Positions 1 to 8,404 of a stretch of 64,000 bases of DNA are shown here, one piece after another (the first letter of the stretch is position 1; each line of letters opens with the position of its first letter). The DNA is from an uncultured Lachnospiraceae bacterium. Its GTDB lineage: Bacteria > Bacillota > Clostridia > Lachnospirales > Lachnospiraceae. The position numbers and the translations under genes were made by a program. A model generated the notes under the pieces. That model ran no database searches. It was not told where the DNA came from and saw only the letters and a list, made by a program, of their open reading frames with translations. The DNA lies in contig CABSCP010000006.1 in the NCBI GenBank assembly GCA_902476265.1, positions 73,277 to 137,276 on the forward strand, given 5' to 3'.

Positions 1-983
1 ACAGAAACGGCGAAGTGGTTTCCTTTGTATTAAAGGAGAGCGGCCGGGAATTTGCCAAAGACAGCCTGAACCGTTTCCACCTGTACAAGGATGTGCCCCG
101 TCTCTTTGATGCCTGGGACATTGATTCCAACTATCTGGAGCAGGAAGTCACCGCAGCAGAGGAGGTGAAGGTCACCGTTTTAAAAGAGGGCGGTCTGGAA
201 GCCGTACTCAAAGTGGAAGGGCGCATCAGCAATTCTTCTTTTGTACAGTATATCCGTCTGACAGAGGAAAGCAGACGCCTGGAATTTGAAACGGAAATTG
301 ACTGGAAGGAGCTGCACCGCCTGCTGAAAGTGGCCTTCCCGGTAGAGGTATATGCAGAGAACGGGATCAATGAAATGCAGTTCGGCTATGTGGAGCGTCC
401 TACACACCGTTCCAGAGCCTATGAAAAAGACAGGTTTGAGGTGTGCAACCACCGGTACAGCGCGCTTTGCGACGGCGCCCACGGAGCGGCGGTATTAAAT
501 GACTGTAAATACGGCGTCAGCATGAATAAAAACGCGCTGGAACTGACCCTCCTGCGGGCGGCGGCAGCGCCGGAAATGCGGGCGGACAACAGAAAGCATC
601 ACTTCACCTATGCCTTTACCGCATGGGAAGGTACCTTTATGGACAGCGATGTGGTCAGACAGGGCTATGAATTGAACGTTGCGCCCGTGGTGAAATCCGG
701 CATTACGGAATCCTTCAGCGCGTTTGGCGTGGAAAAGGACAATGTAATTCTGGAAACCGTCAAGCCTGCGGAAGACGGCAGCGACGATATCATCCTGCGC
801 CTCTATGAGTCCAAAAAGGCGGCTGTGTCCACAAAGATTTTCTGCAACCTGGGAGCATTCCGGGCATGGGAATGCGACATGCTGGAAAATGTGCAGAAAG
901 AACTTCCGGCAGAGGGGAATACAGTGGAGACTTCCTTCGGCGCGTTTGAGATCAAAACCATCCGGGTCCGGATCGAAAATTAA
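1..983 (+). CDS. GH38 alpha-mannosidase, C-terminal part
   Basis: The reading frame is open from the left edge (codons from base 3) to the TAA at 981-983, so the gene begins outside the window. The roughly 327 residues seen match the C-terminal beta-sandwich half of glycoside hydrolase family 38 alpha-mannosidases, with stretches such as FGYVERPTHRS, HRYSALCDG, GVSMNKNALELTLLR and HHFTYAFTAWEG, which line the active site in this family. The catalytic N-terminal domain is not in the window. There is no signal peptide information. A strong terminator follows directly, so it is the last gene of its operon. The likely role is cytoplasmic trimming of mannose from imported glycans. Confidence 0.85.
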   Translation, partial: RNGEVVSFVLKESGREFAKDSLNRFHLYKDVPRLFDAWDIDSNYLEQEVTAAEEVKVTVLKEGGLEAVLKVEGRISNSSFVQYIRLTEESRRLEFETEIDWKELHRLLKVAFPVEVYAENGINEMQFGYVERPTHRSRAYEKDRFEVCNHRYSALCDGAHGAAVLNDCKYGVSMNKNALELTLLRAAAAPEMRADNRKHHFTYAFTAWEGTFMDSDVVRQGYELNVAPVVKSGITESFSAFGVEKDNVILETVKPAEDGSDDIILRLYESKKAAVSTKIFCNLGAFRAWECDMLENVQKELPAEGNTVETSFGAFEIKTIRVRIEN

Positions 984-1006
984 AAAATGGCAGGAAACCA
1001 AAGAGA

Positions 1007-1046
1007 AGCGGCGGAAAATGAGCGATCATTTTCCGCTGCTTTTTTT
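1007..1046 (+). terminator. Intrinsic terminator after the alpha-mannosidase gene
   Basis: A 15-bp stem (AGCGGCGGAAAATGA pairing with TCATTTTCCGCTGCT, one G-U pair) is followed by six or more T residues. Confidence 0.9.
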
Positions 1047-1113
1047 ATGATGCAAAAAAGATACATTTCTGATGCTAATTTGATGGGAGGATATAGTATT
1101 TTAAGGGTATAAA

Positions 1114-1155
1114 GGCGGTGATGAAAGCCCGCCCCGCAAAAGCAGGAGATCCTGC
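1114..1155 (+). promoter_or_regulatory. Two-hairpin 5' leader of the VIT/vWA gene
   Basis: Two short hairpins sit just before the ribosome binding site: GGCGG/CCGCC with a 10-base loop (1114-1133) and GCAGGA/TCCTGC with a GA loop (1142-1155). The second ends 20 bases before the start codon and could mask or present the AGGAGG. I could not match the pair to a known riboswitch class; the CCGCAAAAGC stretch faintly recalls the cyclic-di-GMP-I core but lacks its invariant bases. Confidence 0.4.
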
Positions 1156-1175
1156 GAGATACAAGGAGGAGGAAA

Positions 1176-3188
1176 ATGAAAAGAAAAATTTGGATGTGCG
1201 CACTTTTGACGTTATTGTTCTGCAGCATGATGCCGGCCAGGGCATCCGCTCAGGAGGACAGTGCAGATGTCACACTGGCGCCGTATTTCCTGATTGAGAA
1301 TGCAGAGACATCGGAGGACGGTTTTCCTTTAAAGGAAACAAAAGTGTCCACGAATATCAACGGCATGATTGCCGAGACCTATGTGACCCAGACGTACGCC
1401 AATGAGGGAAAAAATCCCATCAATGCGAAATACATTTTTCCGGCATCCACGAAAGTCAGCGTCCACGGGATGAAAATGCAGATCGGGGACCAGATTGTGA
1501 CTGCGCAGATCAAGGAAAAAGAGGAAGCGAAGCAGGAGTTTGAACAGGCGAAGAGCGAAGGGAAAAGCGCTTCCCTGATGGAGGAACAGCGTCCCAATGT
1601 ATTTTCCATGGATGTGGCCAATATCATGCCCGGGGATACGGTACACATTGAACTGCATTATACGGAACTAATCAGTCCGGAAGAAGGAAATTATCAGTTT
1701 GTATTTCCCACAGTGACAGGGCCCCGGTACGTAAGCCCTTTTGGAAAGCAGAATGCCGAAAATGAGAAATGGATCGCCACGCCCTATCTGAAAGAAGGGG
1801 ACGGGAAACCGGGGAAATATGAGATTGAAGTAAAATTATCTGCAGGCGTCCCCATCACCGGGCTGACCTGCAAGACCCATAAGGTGGATATGGACTGGGA
1901 AAATGAGACGGCGGCCAGAATAACGCTGTCCAATCCGGAGGAATATGCCGGAAACCGGGATTTCATCCTGGATTACAGACTTACCGGAGAAGAGGTGAAC
2001 AGCGGTCTGATGCTATATCAGGGGGAGAAAGAAAACTTCTTCCTGCTCAATGTACAGCCGCCGGAGCGCTGTGATACAGCGGAAATCCCTCCCAGAGAAT
2101 ACATTTTTGTGCTGGATGTTTCCGGTTCCATGTACGGATTTCCACTGGATACCGCAAAAGCCCTGATTAAAAATCTGGTAGGCGGGCTGCGGGAGACGGA
2201 TCAATTCAACCTGCTTTTGTTTTCCGGGGCGCAGACGGTGCTTTCTCCCGGTTCTTCCCTGCAGGCAACGCCGGAAAATATCGCAAAGGCGATGGCGCTG
2301 ATTGACAGCCAGGAAGGCGGAGGTAGTACGGAACTGGCGCCTGCCCTTAAAACGGCGATCAACCTGCCCATGAAAGAAAATACAGCCCGCAGCATTGTCA
2401 CCATTACGGACGGTTATATCGGAGGGGAAAAGGAAATTTTTGAACTGATCGATCAAAACATGGACCGGACAAATTTCTTTTCCTTTGGAATCGGTTCTTC
2501 CGTGAACCGTTACCTGATCGAAGGGATCGCCAAAGCGGGAGCGGGGGAATCCTTTGTGGTCACAGATGAGGCGGACGCGCTGGCCACGGCGGATCGTTTC
2601 CGCACCTATATCCAGTCGCCGGTTCTGACAAATATCAAAATCGCCTATGACGGGTTTGATGTTTTCGATGTGGAACCTACCGTGCCTTCCACACTCTTTG
2701 CCAGCAAGCCGATTGTGCTCTTCGGAAAGTGGAAAGGGGAAGCGGCAGGAACAATCCGTATCACAGGAATGGCGGGTGGTCAGGCATACGCCCAGGATAT
2801 TCCGGTTTCCGGCATACAGCCGCTGGAGGAAAACGGGGCGATCCGGTATCTGTGGGCCCGCAAAAAGGTGGAACGGCTCACCGATTACGGGACAAATGAC
2901 AGAAACGAGGATGTGAAAAAAGAGGTGACCCAAATCGGCCTGGATTACAGCATGATGACGCCCTATACTTCCTTCATCGCGGTGGTGGAACAGGTCAGGA
3001 ATCCGGATAAAAACAGCAGGGATGTGGCCCAGCCCCTTCCTCTTCCTGAAAATGTATCCCAGTTTGCGGTGGGAACAGGCTATACGATCGGTTCCGAACC
3101 GGGAGATGTGATGTTGATTCTCATGGGAGCGGTACTGTTCTTCTGTGTGACAGGGCGCCGAAAAAAGAGAACGGGAAGGACAGCCTGA
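1176..3188 (+). CDS. Secreted VIT and vWA domain protein with C-terminal sorting-like tail
   Basis: A 670-residue exported protein. Residues 1-25 form a signal peptide ending ASA. A VIT (vault/inter-alpha-trypsin) domain covers about 35-165, and a vWA domain about 305-480 carries the metal-binding MIDAS motif DVSGSMYG near residue 313. The C-terminus has a short motif GSEPGD, a hydrophobic segment (about 642-658) and a basic cluster RRKKR, which is the tripartite layout of an exosortase or sortase substrate. It lies 24 bases upstream of an exosortase gene, so that enzyme is probably its processing partner. The start at 1176 follows AAGGAGGAGG. VIT/vWA proteins usually mediate adhesion or extracellular protein binding; the ligand is unknown. 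An alternative is simple C-terminal membrane anchoring without processing. Confidence 0.85.
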   Translation: MKRKIWMCALLTLLFCSMMPARASAQEDSADVTLAPYFLIENAETSEDGFPLKETKVSTNINGMIAETYVTQTYANEGKNPINAKYIFPASTKVSVHGMKMQIGDQIVTAQIKEKEEAKQEFEQAKSEGKSASLMEEQRPNVFSMDVANIMPGDTVHIELHYTELISPEEGNYQFVFPTVTGPRYVSPFGKQNAENEKWIATPYLKEGDGKPGKYEIEVKLSAGVPITGLTCKTHKVDMDWENETAARITLSNPEEYAGNRDFILDYRLTGEEVNSGLMLYQGEKENFFLLNVQPPERCDTAEIPPREYIFVLDVSGSMYGFPLDTAKALIKNLVGGLRETDQFNLLLFSGAQTVLSPGSSLQATPENIAKAMALIDSQEGGGSTELAPALKTAINLPMKENTARSIVTITDGYIGGEKEIFELIDQNMDRTNFFSFGIGSSVNRYLIEGIAKAGAGESFVVTDEADALATADRFRTYIQSPVLTNIKIAYDGFDVFDVEPTVPSTLFASKPIVLFGKWKGEAAGTIRITGMAGGQAYAQDIPVSGIQPLEENGAIRYLWARKKVERLTDYGTNDRNEDVKKEVTQIGLDYSMMTPYTSFIAVVEQVRNPDKNSRDVAQPLPLPENVSQFAVGTGYTIGSEPGDVMLILMGAVLFFCVTGRRKKRTGRTA

Positions 3189-3212
3189 GAATGACAGCGA
3201 AGAGGTAGAAAA

Positions 3213-3998
3213 ATGACAGAGGACAAAAGGGCGGATTTTTTCCGAAAGAATGGGATTTTTTATGGGATCGGCGGTATGCTGATCCTGGGACTGAAATGGT
3301 TTGGCAGCAGGGCCGGATTTCGGGAGCTGGAATGGATTCTGGCTCCCACGGCCCGGTGGGCAGAGCTGTTAAGCGGGATTCAATTTGTGCGGCAGGAGGG
3401 AATCGGATACGTGAGCCACGCCCACCGGTTTCTCATTGCGCCTTCCTGTGCGGGACTGCAGTTTTTTCTGGTGACGGCCGCCATGCTGCTGTTTTCCTTT
3501 GTCCACCGCATGGGGACAAAAAGGGAAGGGGTTGTCTGGACCGGGATCAGCTTGACAGCCGCCTGGGCGCTCACCGTTTTCGTCAACGGCCTGCGGATTG
3601 TACTTGCGGTTTTCCTTCCGGAAATGTTGGAAAAAACAGGATTTTTTTCCGGGTGGATGACGCCGGAACGGTTTCATACCGTCATTGGCATCATCGTTTA
3701 TTTTACGGCGCTGCTGTTCATTTACCGGACGGCGGACGCCTGGCTTGGGCGCAGGGAAGGCAGGGAGAAGGACGGGCATGCATCAGGCCGGTATCTGGCC
3801 CCGGTTTTCTGGTATTTTTTCATTGTGCTGGGGCTTCCGTTTTTAAATCGGGCCGGGAAAAATGATCCGGACCGTTTTTTTCGATATACCTTCCTGATGA
3901 CAGGAGTATGCCTGCCGCTTCTGCTTTTGTTCTGGCTGGCCGGAACCATCAAAAGACAGTGCCGCAGGGAAGCGGAACACAAAAATACCCGTCCTTAG
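3213..3998 (+). CDS. Exosortase/archaeosortase family protein (XrtK-like)
   Basis: A 261-residue polytopic membrane protein with about seven or eight hydrophobic segments. The exosortase catalytic triad is visible: Cys79 in APSCAGL, Arg128 in NGLRIVL and His155 in ERFHTVIGI. Exosortases are transpeptidase-like membrane enzymes that cleave C-terminal sorting signals. The gene is 24 bases after the VIT/vWA gene and both end at one terminator, so they form an operon with a single obvious substrate. The SEP residues in the substrate tail resemble the MSEP-CTERM signal linked to exosortase K, hence the tentative subclass; this is from memory of the family and not a profile result. The gene 3' end is part of the terminator stem. 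Confidence 0.8.
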   Translation: MTEDKRADFFRKNGIFYGIGGMLILGLKWFGSRAGFRELEWILAPTARWAELLSGIQFVRQEGIGYVSHAHRFLIAPSCAGLQFFLVTAAMLLFSFVHRMGTKREGVVWTGISLTAAWALTVFVNGLRIVLAVFLPEMLEKTGFFSGWMTPERFHTVIGIIVYFTALLFIYRTADAWLGRREGREKDGHASGRYLAPVFWYFFIVLGLPFLNRAGKNDPDRFFRYTFLMTGVCLPLLLLFWLAGTIKRQCRREAEHKNTRP

Positions 3999-4020
3999 AG
4001 GGCGGGTATTTTTGTGTTCC
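3974..4020. terminator. Bidirectional terminator between convergent genes
   Basis: Perfect 18-bp inverted arms (3974-3991 and 4003-4020, GGAACACAAAAATACCCG and its complement) with an 11-base loop. A-runs and T-runs in the arms let it work in both directions, ending the exosortase gene and the minus-strand gene at 4029. The left arm overlaps the last codons of the exosortase gene. Confidence 0.9.
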
Positions 4021-4028
4021 GGCATGAT

Positions 4029-4751
4029 TTACTGGGGATCTTCGGGAGTTCCCTCTTCGGACGGCGCTGCTGTCTGATTGACCGCATCCGCCGCTTTGGA
4101 AACCGCGTCCCGGGTCAGGTCTGCCGCAGCACTGCCTACCTTACAGGCCGCATCTGCCGCTGCCTGGGCCGCTTCGTTGACCGCATTCGCAGCATCCTGT
4201 GCGGCAGCGCTGTCCAGCTTTTCACTGACGGAACCCACCGCTTTTTCAGTGGCCTCTTTTACTTTATGGAGCGCATTTTCCAAATGCTCATCCACATGCT
4301 GGGCTTCTTCACTGTTCTTGATTTTATTTACCGTTTCGGAAATCTTTTCACTGACATTTTCATATTCACTGCTGCTCTTAATTTTGTGTACAGCCTCTTC
4401 CAGCTTGTTGGCAACATTGCCGCAAAGGTGCGCCGCTTTATCCTGGGCCGCCTTTAAATCCAGTGTGACATAGGTATGCCCCTGGTCATCGGTGCCGGAA
4501 GTGAAGATACGGGAAGTGTCCTCTTTGAGACTTTCTCCGGACTCCTCTTCAAAATCGTCGTCGTCAAAATCACTGTCATCAAAATCGGTATCTTCAAATT
4601 CGGCATCATCCTCTTCGAAATCATCGTCAAAGGAAGAATCGTCCTCCTGGCTTTCTTTTTCCTTTTTATTCTGCAGATAGTAATAGGTACCTGCTGCGGC
4701 TGCTCCCGCGGTAGCTGCAAAGATCAAAAGCCTGCTCCATTTGTTTGCCAT
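4029..4751 (-). CDS. Membrane-anchored acidic helical protein, unknown function
   Basis: 240 residues from the ATG at 4751, chosen because GGAGGG lies five bases upstream; an in-frame ATG five codons earlier lacks such a site. Residues about 5-25 are a hydrophobic segment (SRLLIFAATAGAAAAGTYYY), followed by a very acidic stretch (about 35-80) of Asp/Glu/Phe repeats, then amphipathic helices rich in Ala, Lys and Glu (about 110-240) resembling apolipoprotein or LEA-like sequences. No catalytic motif is seen. It is probably a single-pass surface or envelope protein. I do not recognise a named family. Confidence 0.7.
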   Translation of the reverse strand: MANKWSRLLIFAATAGAAAAGTYYYLQNKKEKESQEDDSSFDDDFEEDDAEFEDTDFDDSDFDDDDFEEESGESLKEDTSRIFTSGTDDQGHTYVTLDLKAAQDKAAHLCGNVANKLEEAVHKIKSSSEYENVSEKISETVNKIKNSEEAQHVDEHLENALHKVKEATEKAVGSVSEKLDSAAAQDAANAVNEAAQAAADAACKVGSAAADLTRDAVSKAADAVNQTAAPSEEGTPEDPQ

Positions 4752-4890
4752 GATGTCCCTCCACATATATGATTTGTTTGCTTTTTTTCATTCTAATACT
4801 ATTTTACGGAAATGAAAAGAGGAGTATGTATTAAAAAACTCTAAACTTACCGGTTGAAGCGGTTCTTTTGTTATGTTAATATTAAGTATC

Positions 4891-4903
4891 GACCAAAAAG
4901 GTC
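4891..4903. promoter_or_regulatory. Possible TetR operator
   Basis: Inverted repeat GACC-AAAAA-GGTC, 22 bases ahead of the TetR gene start. Short palindromes at this position are typical autoregulatory sites of TetR repressors. The arms are only four bases, so support is modest. Confidence 0.35.
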
Positions 4904-4924
4904 AATGTGCGGGGGATTCTGACA

Positions 4925-5527
4925 ATGAATGACAAATTTTTTGATTTAAAACAGGAGAAGCAGGACCGGATGATCAATGGGGCGCTGAAGGTGTTTTCCA
5001 GAAGCGGCTACCGCCATGCCAGCACGGACGATATTGTAAAGGAGGCGGGGATCAGCAAGGGCCTGCTTTTTCATTACTTTGAAAGCAAACTGGGACTGTA
5101 TACTTTTTTATTCGATTACAGCACCCGGTTTATGCTGCTGGAATTTTCCAGGGAAGTGGACCGCTCTGAGACGGATTTCTTTGAACTGACCAGGCAGATG
5201 GAACGGGCCAGGATGCAGGTGATGAAACTCTATCCCTATATGCAGCGTTTTTTGAATCTGGGAATGAAGGAAGAACATCCGGAAGCGGTAGCGGAGACGG
5301 AAGAAAAAAGGACGGATTACCGGGAAAAAATGCGGGCCTACAACATGCAGGCGGATTACAGCATTTTTGCAGGAGTCGGGGATTCTGACCGGATCATCCG
5401 GCTGGTGCGCTATACCATAGACGGGCTTACGGAAGAAATGACCGGGCGGTATGATTTTACCCCGGAAAAGCTTTACAGGGAAATCTGTGAATACATTGAT
5501 ATCTTACGGAGGATGATGGAGAAATGA
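4925..5527 (+). CDS. TetR/AcrR family transcriptional regulator
   Basis: 200 residues. The N-terminal helix-turn-helix is typical (GALKVFSRSGYRHASTDDIV, then EAGISKGLLFHYFESK at about 35-50). The C-terminal ligand-binding part (about 60-200) is helical and not assignable to a ligand. The ATG at 4925 was chosen because GGGGG lies eight bases before it; the in-frame GTG at 4907 overlaps that site. The stop overlaps the start of the DUF6062 gene by four bases (ATGA), so the two are co-translated and the regulator probably controls this pair through the palindrome at 4891. Confidence 0.88.
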   Translation: MNDKFFDLKQEKQDRMINGALKVFSRSGYRHASTDDIVKEAGISKGLLFHYFESKLGLYTFLFDYSTRFMLLEFSREVDRSETDFFELTRQMERARMQVMKLYPYMQRFLNLGMKEEHPEAVAETEEKRTDYREKMRAYNMQADYSIFAGVGDSDRIIRLVRYTIDGLTEEMTGRYDFTPEKLYREICEYIDILRRMMEK

Positions 5528-6282
5528 AGGAAAAACTGTATACCATACCGTTAAACGACGCGGTGAACGCCGGGGACGAATGCCCTTTCTGCTACATTGA
5601 GCGGAATGTGGAACAGGATCTGATGGACTTTGTGCTGGGCTCCTGCGCCTCCTATATGGAGAGCGATGTCCGGGAAGACACGGACAGAGAAGGCTTCTGC
5701 CGTGCGCACATGAAAAAAATGTTCGATTATGGCAATACCCTGGGTAACGGCTGGATTTTAAAGACCCATTATAAGAAACTGCTGGCGGAAATGGAGAGCC
5801 GGTTTAAGCAGTTTAAGCCGGGCAAGACATCCATGGCGGACCGGTTCCGCAAGACCACCCAGCAAAATCCCATCGGCCAGTGGGTGGAGAAACGGGAGTC
5901 CACCTGCTATATCTGCGACCGCTTTAAGAAGGATTACGAACGGTATCTGGACACCTTTTTTTACCTTTACAAAAATGATCCCGCGTTTGTGGAAAAGATT
6001 CAAAACGGCAAGGGGTTCTGCCTGCACCATTTCGGGGATCTGTGCAACGGGGCGGACAGCCGCCTTTCCGATCAGGAAAAGGAAACTTTTTACCCCATGA
6101 TTTTTGAGGTGATGAAAAAAAACATGGAGCGCATGAGCGCGGACGTGGACTGGCTCATTGAGAAATTTGATTATCTCAACAAGGATGCGGACTGGAAAAA
6201 TTCCAAAGATGCGGTGCAGAGGGGGATGCAGAAGCTGCGCGGCGGCTATCCGGCCGATCCCGTATATAAGATGAATAAATAG
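5524..6282 (+). CDS. DUF6062 family cysteine-rich protein
   Basis: 252 residues without signal peptide or membrane segment. Cysteine pairs and Cys/His motifs are spread along it: CPFCYIE near 21, FCRAHMKKMF near 59, CYICDRFKKDYERYLDTFFYL near 128 and GFCLHHF near 162. The duplicated CxxC...FC..H layout suggests metal binding or redox work. This layout is that of DUF6062 proteins of clostridia, whose function is not known to me. It is translationally coupled to the preceding TetR gene. Confidence 0.75.
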   Translation: MKEKLYTIPLNDAVNAGDECPFCYIERNVEQDLMDFVLGSCASYMESDVREDTDREGFCRAHMKKMFDYGNTLGNGWILKTHYKKLLAEMESRFKQFKPGKTSMADRFRKTTQQNPIGQWVEKRESTCYICDRFKKDYERYLDTFFYLYKNDPAFVEKIQNGKGFCLHHFGDLCNGADSRLSDQEKETFYPMIFEVMKKNMERMSADVDWLIEKFDYLNKDADWKNSKDAVQRGMQKLRGGYPADPVYKMNK

Positions 6283-6307
6283 GGATTTGGTATGAGGAGA
6301 TGATGCT

Positions 6308-7000
6308 TTGCGAAATAGAGTCAGTCAAATGATTGCAGTAACAGCAGTGTTATTCGGAATTTTATTGTTTGCAGCGTATAATAGGGATATGAAGACATGT
6401 ATTTTCCGGGGGGAAGCTGAGGAAAGCATAGACTTGGAAAAAATCTTCCTGTCAGGAACGCTGGAATGGGGAATGACACAGCAGGAAGTACTGAAGGCAT
6501 TGAATCTACAGGAATCTGATGTTGTACTGGAAGAAGAGACCCTGCCTGAGGAAGAAAAATATGCTCCCAGAACACACATCATTATGCGCTGTAACAAATT
6601 CAGCTTTCGGGAAGAAAAGGTAAATGTTATATTTACCTTCGTGAAAAAAGACACTGATCCGGCGTGGGACATAGGGGTTAGCAGAATGAAAATTGAGGTG
6701 TGTGAGGACGACAGCGGTATCGCTTCCGCCATTCAGAAGGCATTTCGTGACAGCAATTTGAATGTTAGTGTGAAGCCGGAGAAATTGACGGAGGAACAGA
6801 AAGCGATTCTTCGTCAATATTGTGCTGCCTCTTACCCTGGCATGAACGGTTATTTGTTTGAATATGATGGGATTATGAGCTATGATGGAATTGCCCTAGG
6901 GGATAAAGACGAAGGCGTATATTATCTGGTGACTGTGCGGGCGGAATTTCCGGCGGTGTGGAACCGCTATGTGATACCCAATATTATTAAAAAAGAATAA
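6308..7000 (+). CDS. Membrane-anchored protein with WGM motif, unknown
   Basis: 230 residues, starting with TTG at 6308 (GAGGAGATG lies upstream). An N-terminal hydrophobic segment (about 9-24, AVTAVLFGILLFAAY) anchors an extracytoplasmic domain. The motif LEWGMTQQEVLKAL near residue 50 resembles the start of small BamE/SmpA-like folds and recurs as LDWGMTPEIVAQEV in the protein at 59261, so the two are distant members of one family. No function is assigned. Its tandem position after the DUF6062 gene may be coincidental. Confidence 0.65.
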   Translation: MRNRVSQMIAVTAVLFGILLFAAYNRDMKTCIFRGEAEESIDLEKIFLSGTLEWGMTQQEVLKALNLQESDVVLEEETLPEEEKYAPRTHIIMRCNKFSFREEKVNVIFTFVKKDTDPAWDIGVSRMKIEVCEDDSGIASAIQKAFRDSNLNVSVKPEKLTEEQKAILRQYCAASYPGMNGYLFEYDGIMSYDGIALGDKDEGVYYLVTVRAEFPAVWNRYVIPNIIKKE

Positions 7001-7071
7001 ACTTCCTGTTGGAATTTGTCTCAATTTGTGATATTCTTTTCAAAATAGGGCTTTTTTGAGGAGATTTCAGA

Positions 7072-8331
7072 ATGAGTGAAAAAGAGACAAAAATAGTGGA
7101 TCACGACTATTCCCTGATGCCGGTGCCGAAGTTTGCGAGACGCCGGTTTCTGACGATGTTCATGATCATGCTGGGCTTCACCTTCTTTTCGGCGAGCATG
7201 TGGACAGGCCAGCAGCTGGGTGACAGCCTGGATCTGGGCGGCTTCATCGGCGCGTTGGTTCTGGGCGGCATCATTTTAGGCGCTTATACCGGGGCGCTGG
7301 CCTATGTGGGCGCAAAGACCGGGCTTTCCCTGGATCTTCTGGCGCAGCATTCTTTTGGAGCGAAAGGTTCCTGGCTGCCTTCCGCGCTGATCAGCTTCAC
7401 ACAGATCGGCTGGTTCGGCGTGGGCGTGGCCATGTTCGCCATTCCGGTGGCCAAACTGATCGCGCCGGACAACGTCTGGCTTCCGTATCTGCTGGTGGCC
7501 GTCGCGGGAATCTGTATGACGGGCTCCGCCTTTTTCGGCATCCGCGCCATGACTATTGTGAGCTACATTTCCGTACCCTTAATCGCGGCGCTGGGAATTG
7601 CGGCTATGGCCATTGCCATCAAAAACGGGGATGTTTCCCTGGCGGAGAAATTTGCCCAGAACCAGGGAATGAGTGTGATCACGGGCGCGGGCCTGGTGAT
7701 CGGCTCCTTTGTCAGCGGCGGTACCGCCACCCCCAACTTCGCCCGTTTTGCCAAAAGTGCGAAACAGGCGGTGATCGTGACGCTGGCTGCCTTTTTCCTG
7801 GGAAACAGCCTGATGTTCTGTTTTGGGGCGGTGAGCGGCGTCTATGTGGGCGGCAACGATATTTTTGAAGTCATGGTGGCGCTGAATCTGACCGCATTCG
7901 CCATCATCGTGCTGGGATTGAACATCTGGACCACCAATGATAATGCGCTGTATTCCGCCGGCCTGGGCCTTTCCAACATTACAAAGATCAAAAAAAGTCC
8001 CATGGTGCTGATTTCCGGCGCGCTGGGAACCGTGACGGCCATCTGGCTGTATAACAATTTCGTGGGCTGGCTGAACGTGTTAAACTGCACCCTTCCGCCG
8101 GTGGGCGCGATCATTGTCCTGGGTTATTTCTGCAACAGAAAAGAATACGAACAGTGGGATGTGATCAAAAAGCAGGTGAACTGGTTCGCCATCCTGGGCG
8201 TGATCGCCGGGGCGGTGGTTGCCAATGTGGTCCCTGTGGGTATCGCTTCCTTAAACGGTGTGGCGGTGGCATGTGTATGCTATCTCATCGGGCAAATGGT
8301 TGATAAAAAAGCCGCAAAGGCGGCAAAATAA
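7072..8331 (+). CDS. codB: Cytosine permease CodB (NCS1 family)
   Basis: 419 residues with about twelve membrane segments. The sequence follows the NCS1 nucleobase:cation symporter pattern and CodB in particular: PVPKFARRRF near the N-terminus, FTFFSASMWTGQQLG in helix 1, and SGGTATPNFARFAK in the middle. It imports cytosine. It is followed at once by a cytosine deaminase gene, which fixes the substrate. A hairpin lies between the two genes and may tune their ratio. GAGGAG stands upstream of the ATG. Confidence 0.92.
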   Translation: MSEKETKIVDHDYSLMPVPKFARRRFLTMFMIMLGFTFFSASMWTGQQLGDSLDLGGFIGALVLGGIILGAYTGALAYVGAKTGLSLDLLAQHSFGAKGSWLPSALISFTQIGWFGVGVAMFAIPVAKLIAPDNVWLPYLLVAVAGICMTGSAFFGIRAMTIVSYISVPLIAALGIAAMAIAIKNGDVSLAEKFAQNQGMSVITGAGLVIGSFVSGGTATPNFARFAKSAKQAVIVTLAAFFLGNSLMFCFGAVSGVYVGGNDIFEVMVALNLTAFAIIVLGLNIWTTNDNALYSAGLGLSNITKIKKSPMVLISGALGTVTAIWLYNNFVGWLNVLNCTLPPVGAIIVLGYFCNRKEYEQWDVIKKQVNWFAILGVIAGAVVANVVPVGIASLNGVAVACVCYLIGQMVDKKAAKAAK

Positions 8332-8339
8332 GTGAATTG

Positions 8340-8363
8340 GGCGTACGGCGGCTGTCGTGCGCC
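8340..8363 (+). promoter_or_regulatory. Hairpin between codB and codA
   Basis: An 8-bp stem (GGCGTACG with CGTGCGCC, one G-U pair) closes an 8-base loop. No T-run follows, so it is not an intrinsic terminator; an mRNA-stabilising or processing role is an inference. Confidence 0.45.
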
Positions 8364-8404
8364 TTAAAACTGTACCGCAGCATGACAAAGAAAGGGGACA
8401 CAGG

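Noticed and set aside
1114..1155. Cyclic-di-GMP-I riboswitch
   Set aside because: A CCGCAAAAGC stretch recalls the core, but the invariant ACGCAAAGC and the GAAA tetraloop-receptor pair are missing.
2013..2933. Minus-strand frame of about 306 codons inside the VIT/vWA gene
   Set aside because: Antisense of the vWA domain; no supporting signals.
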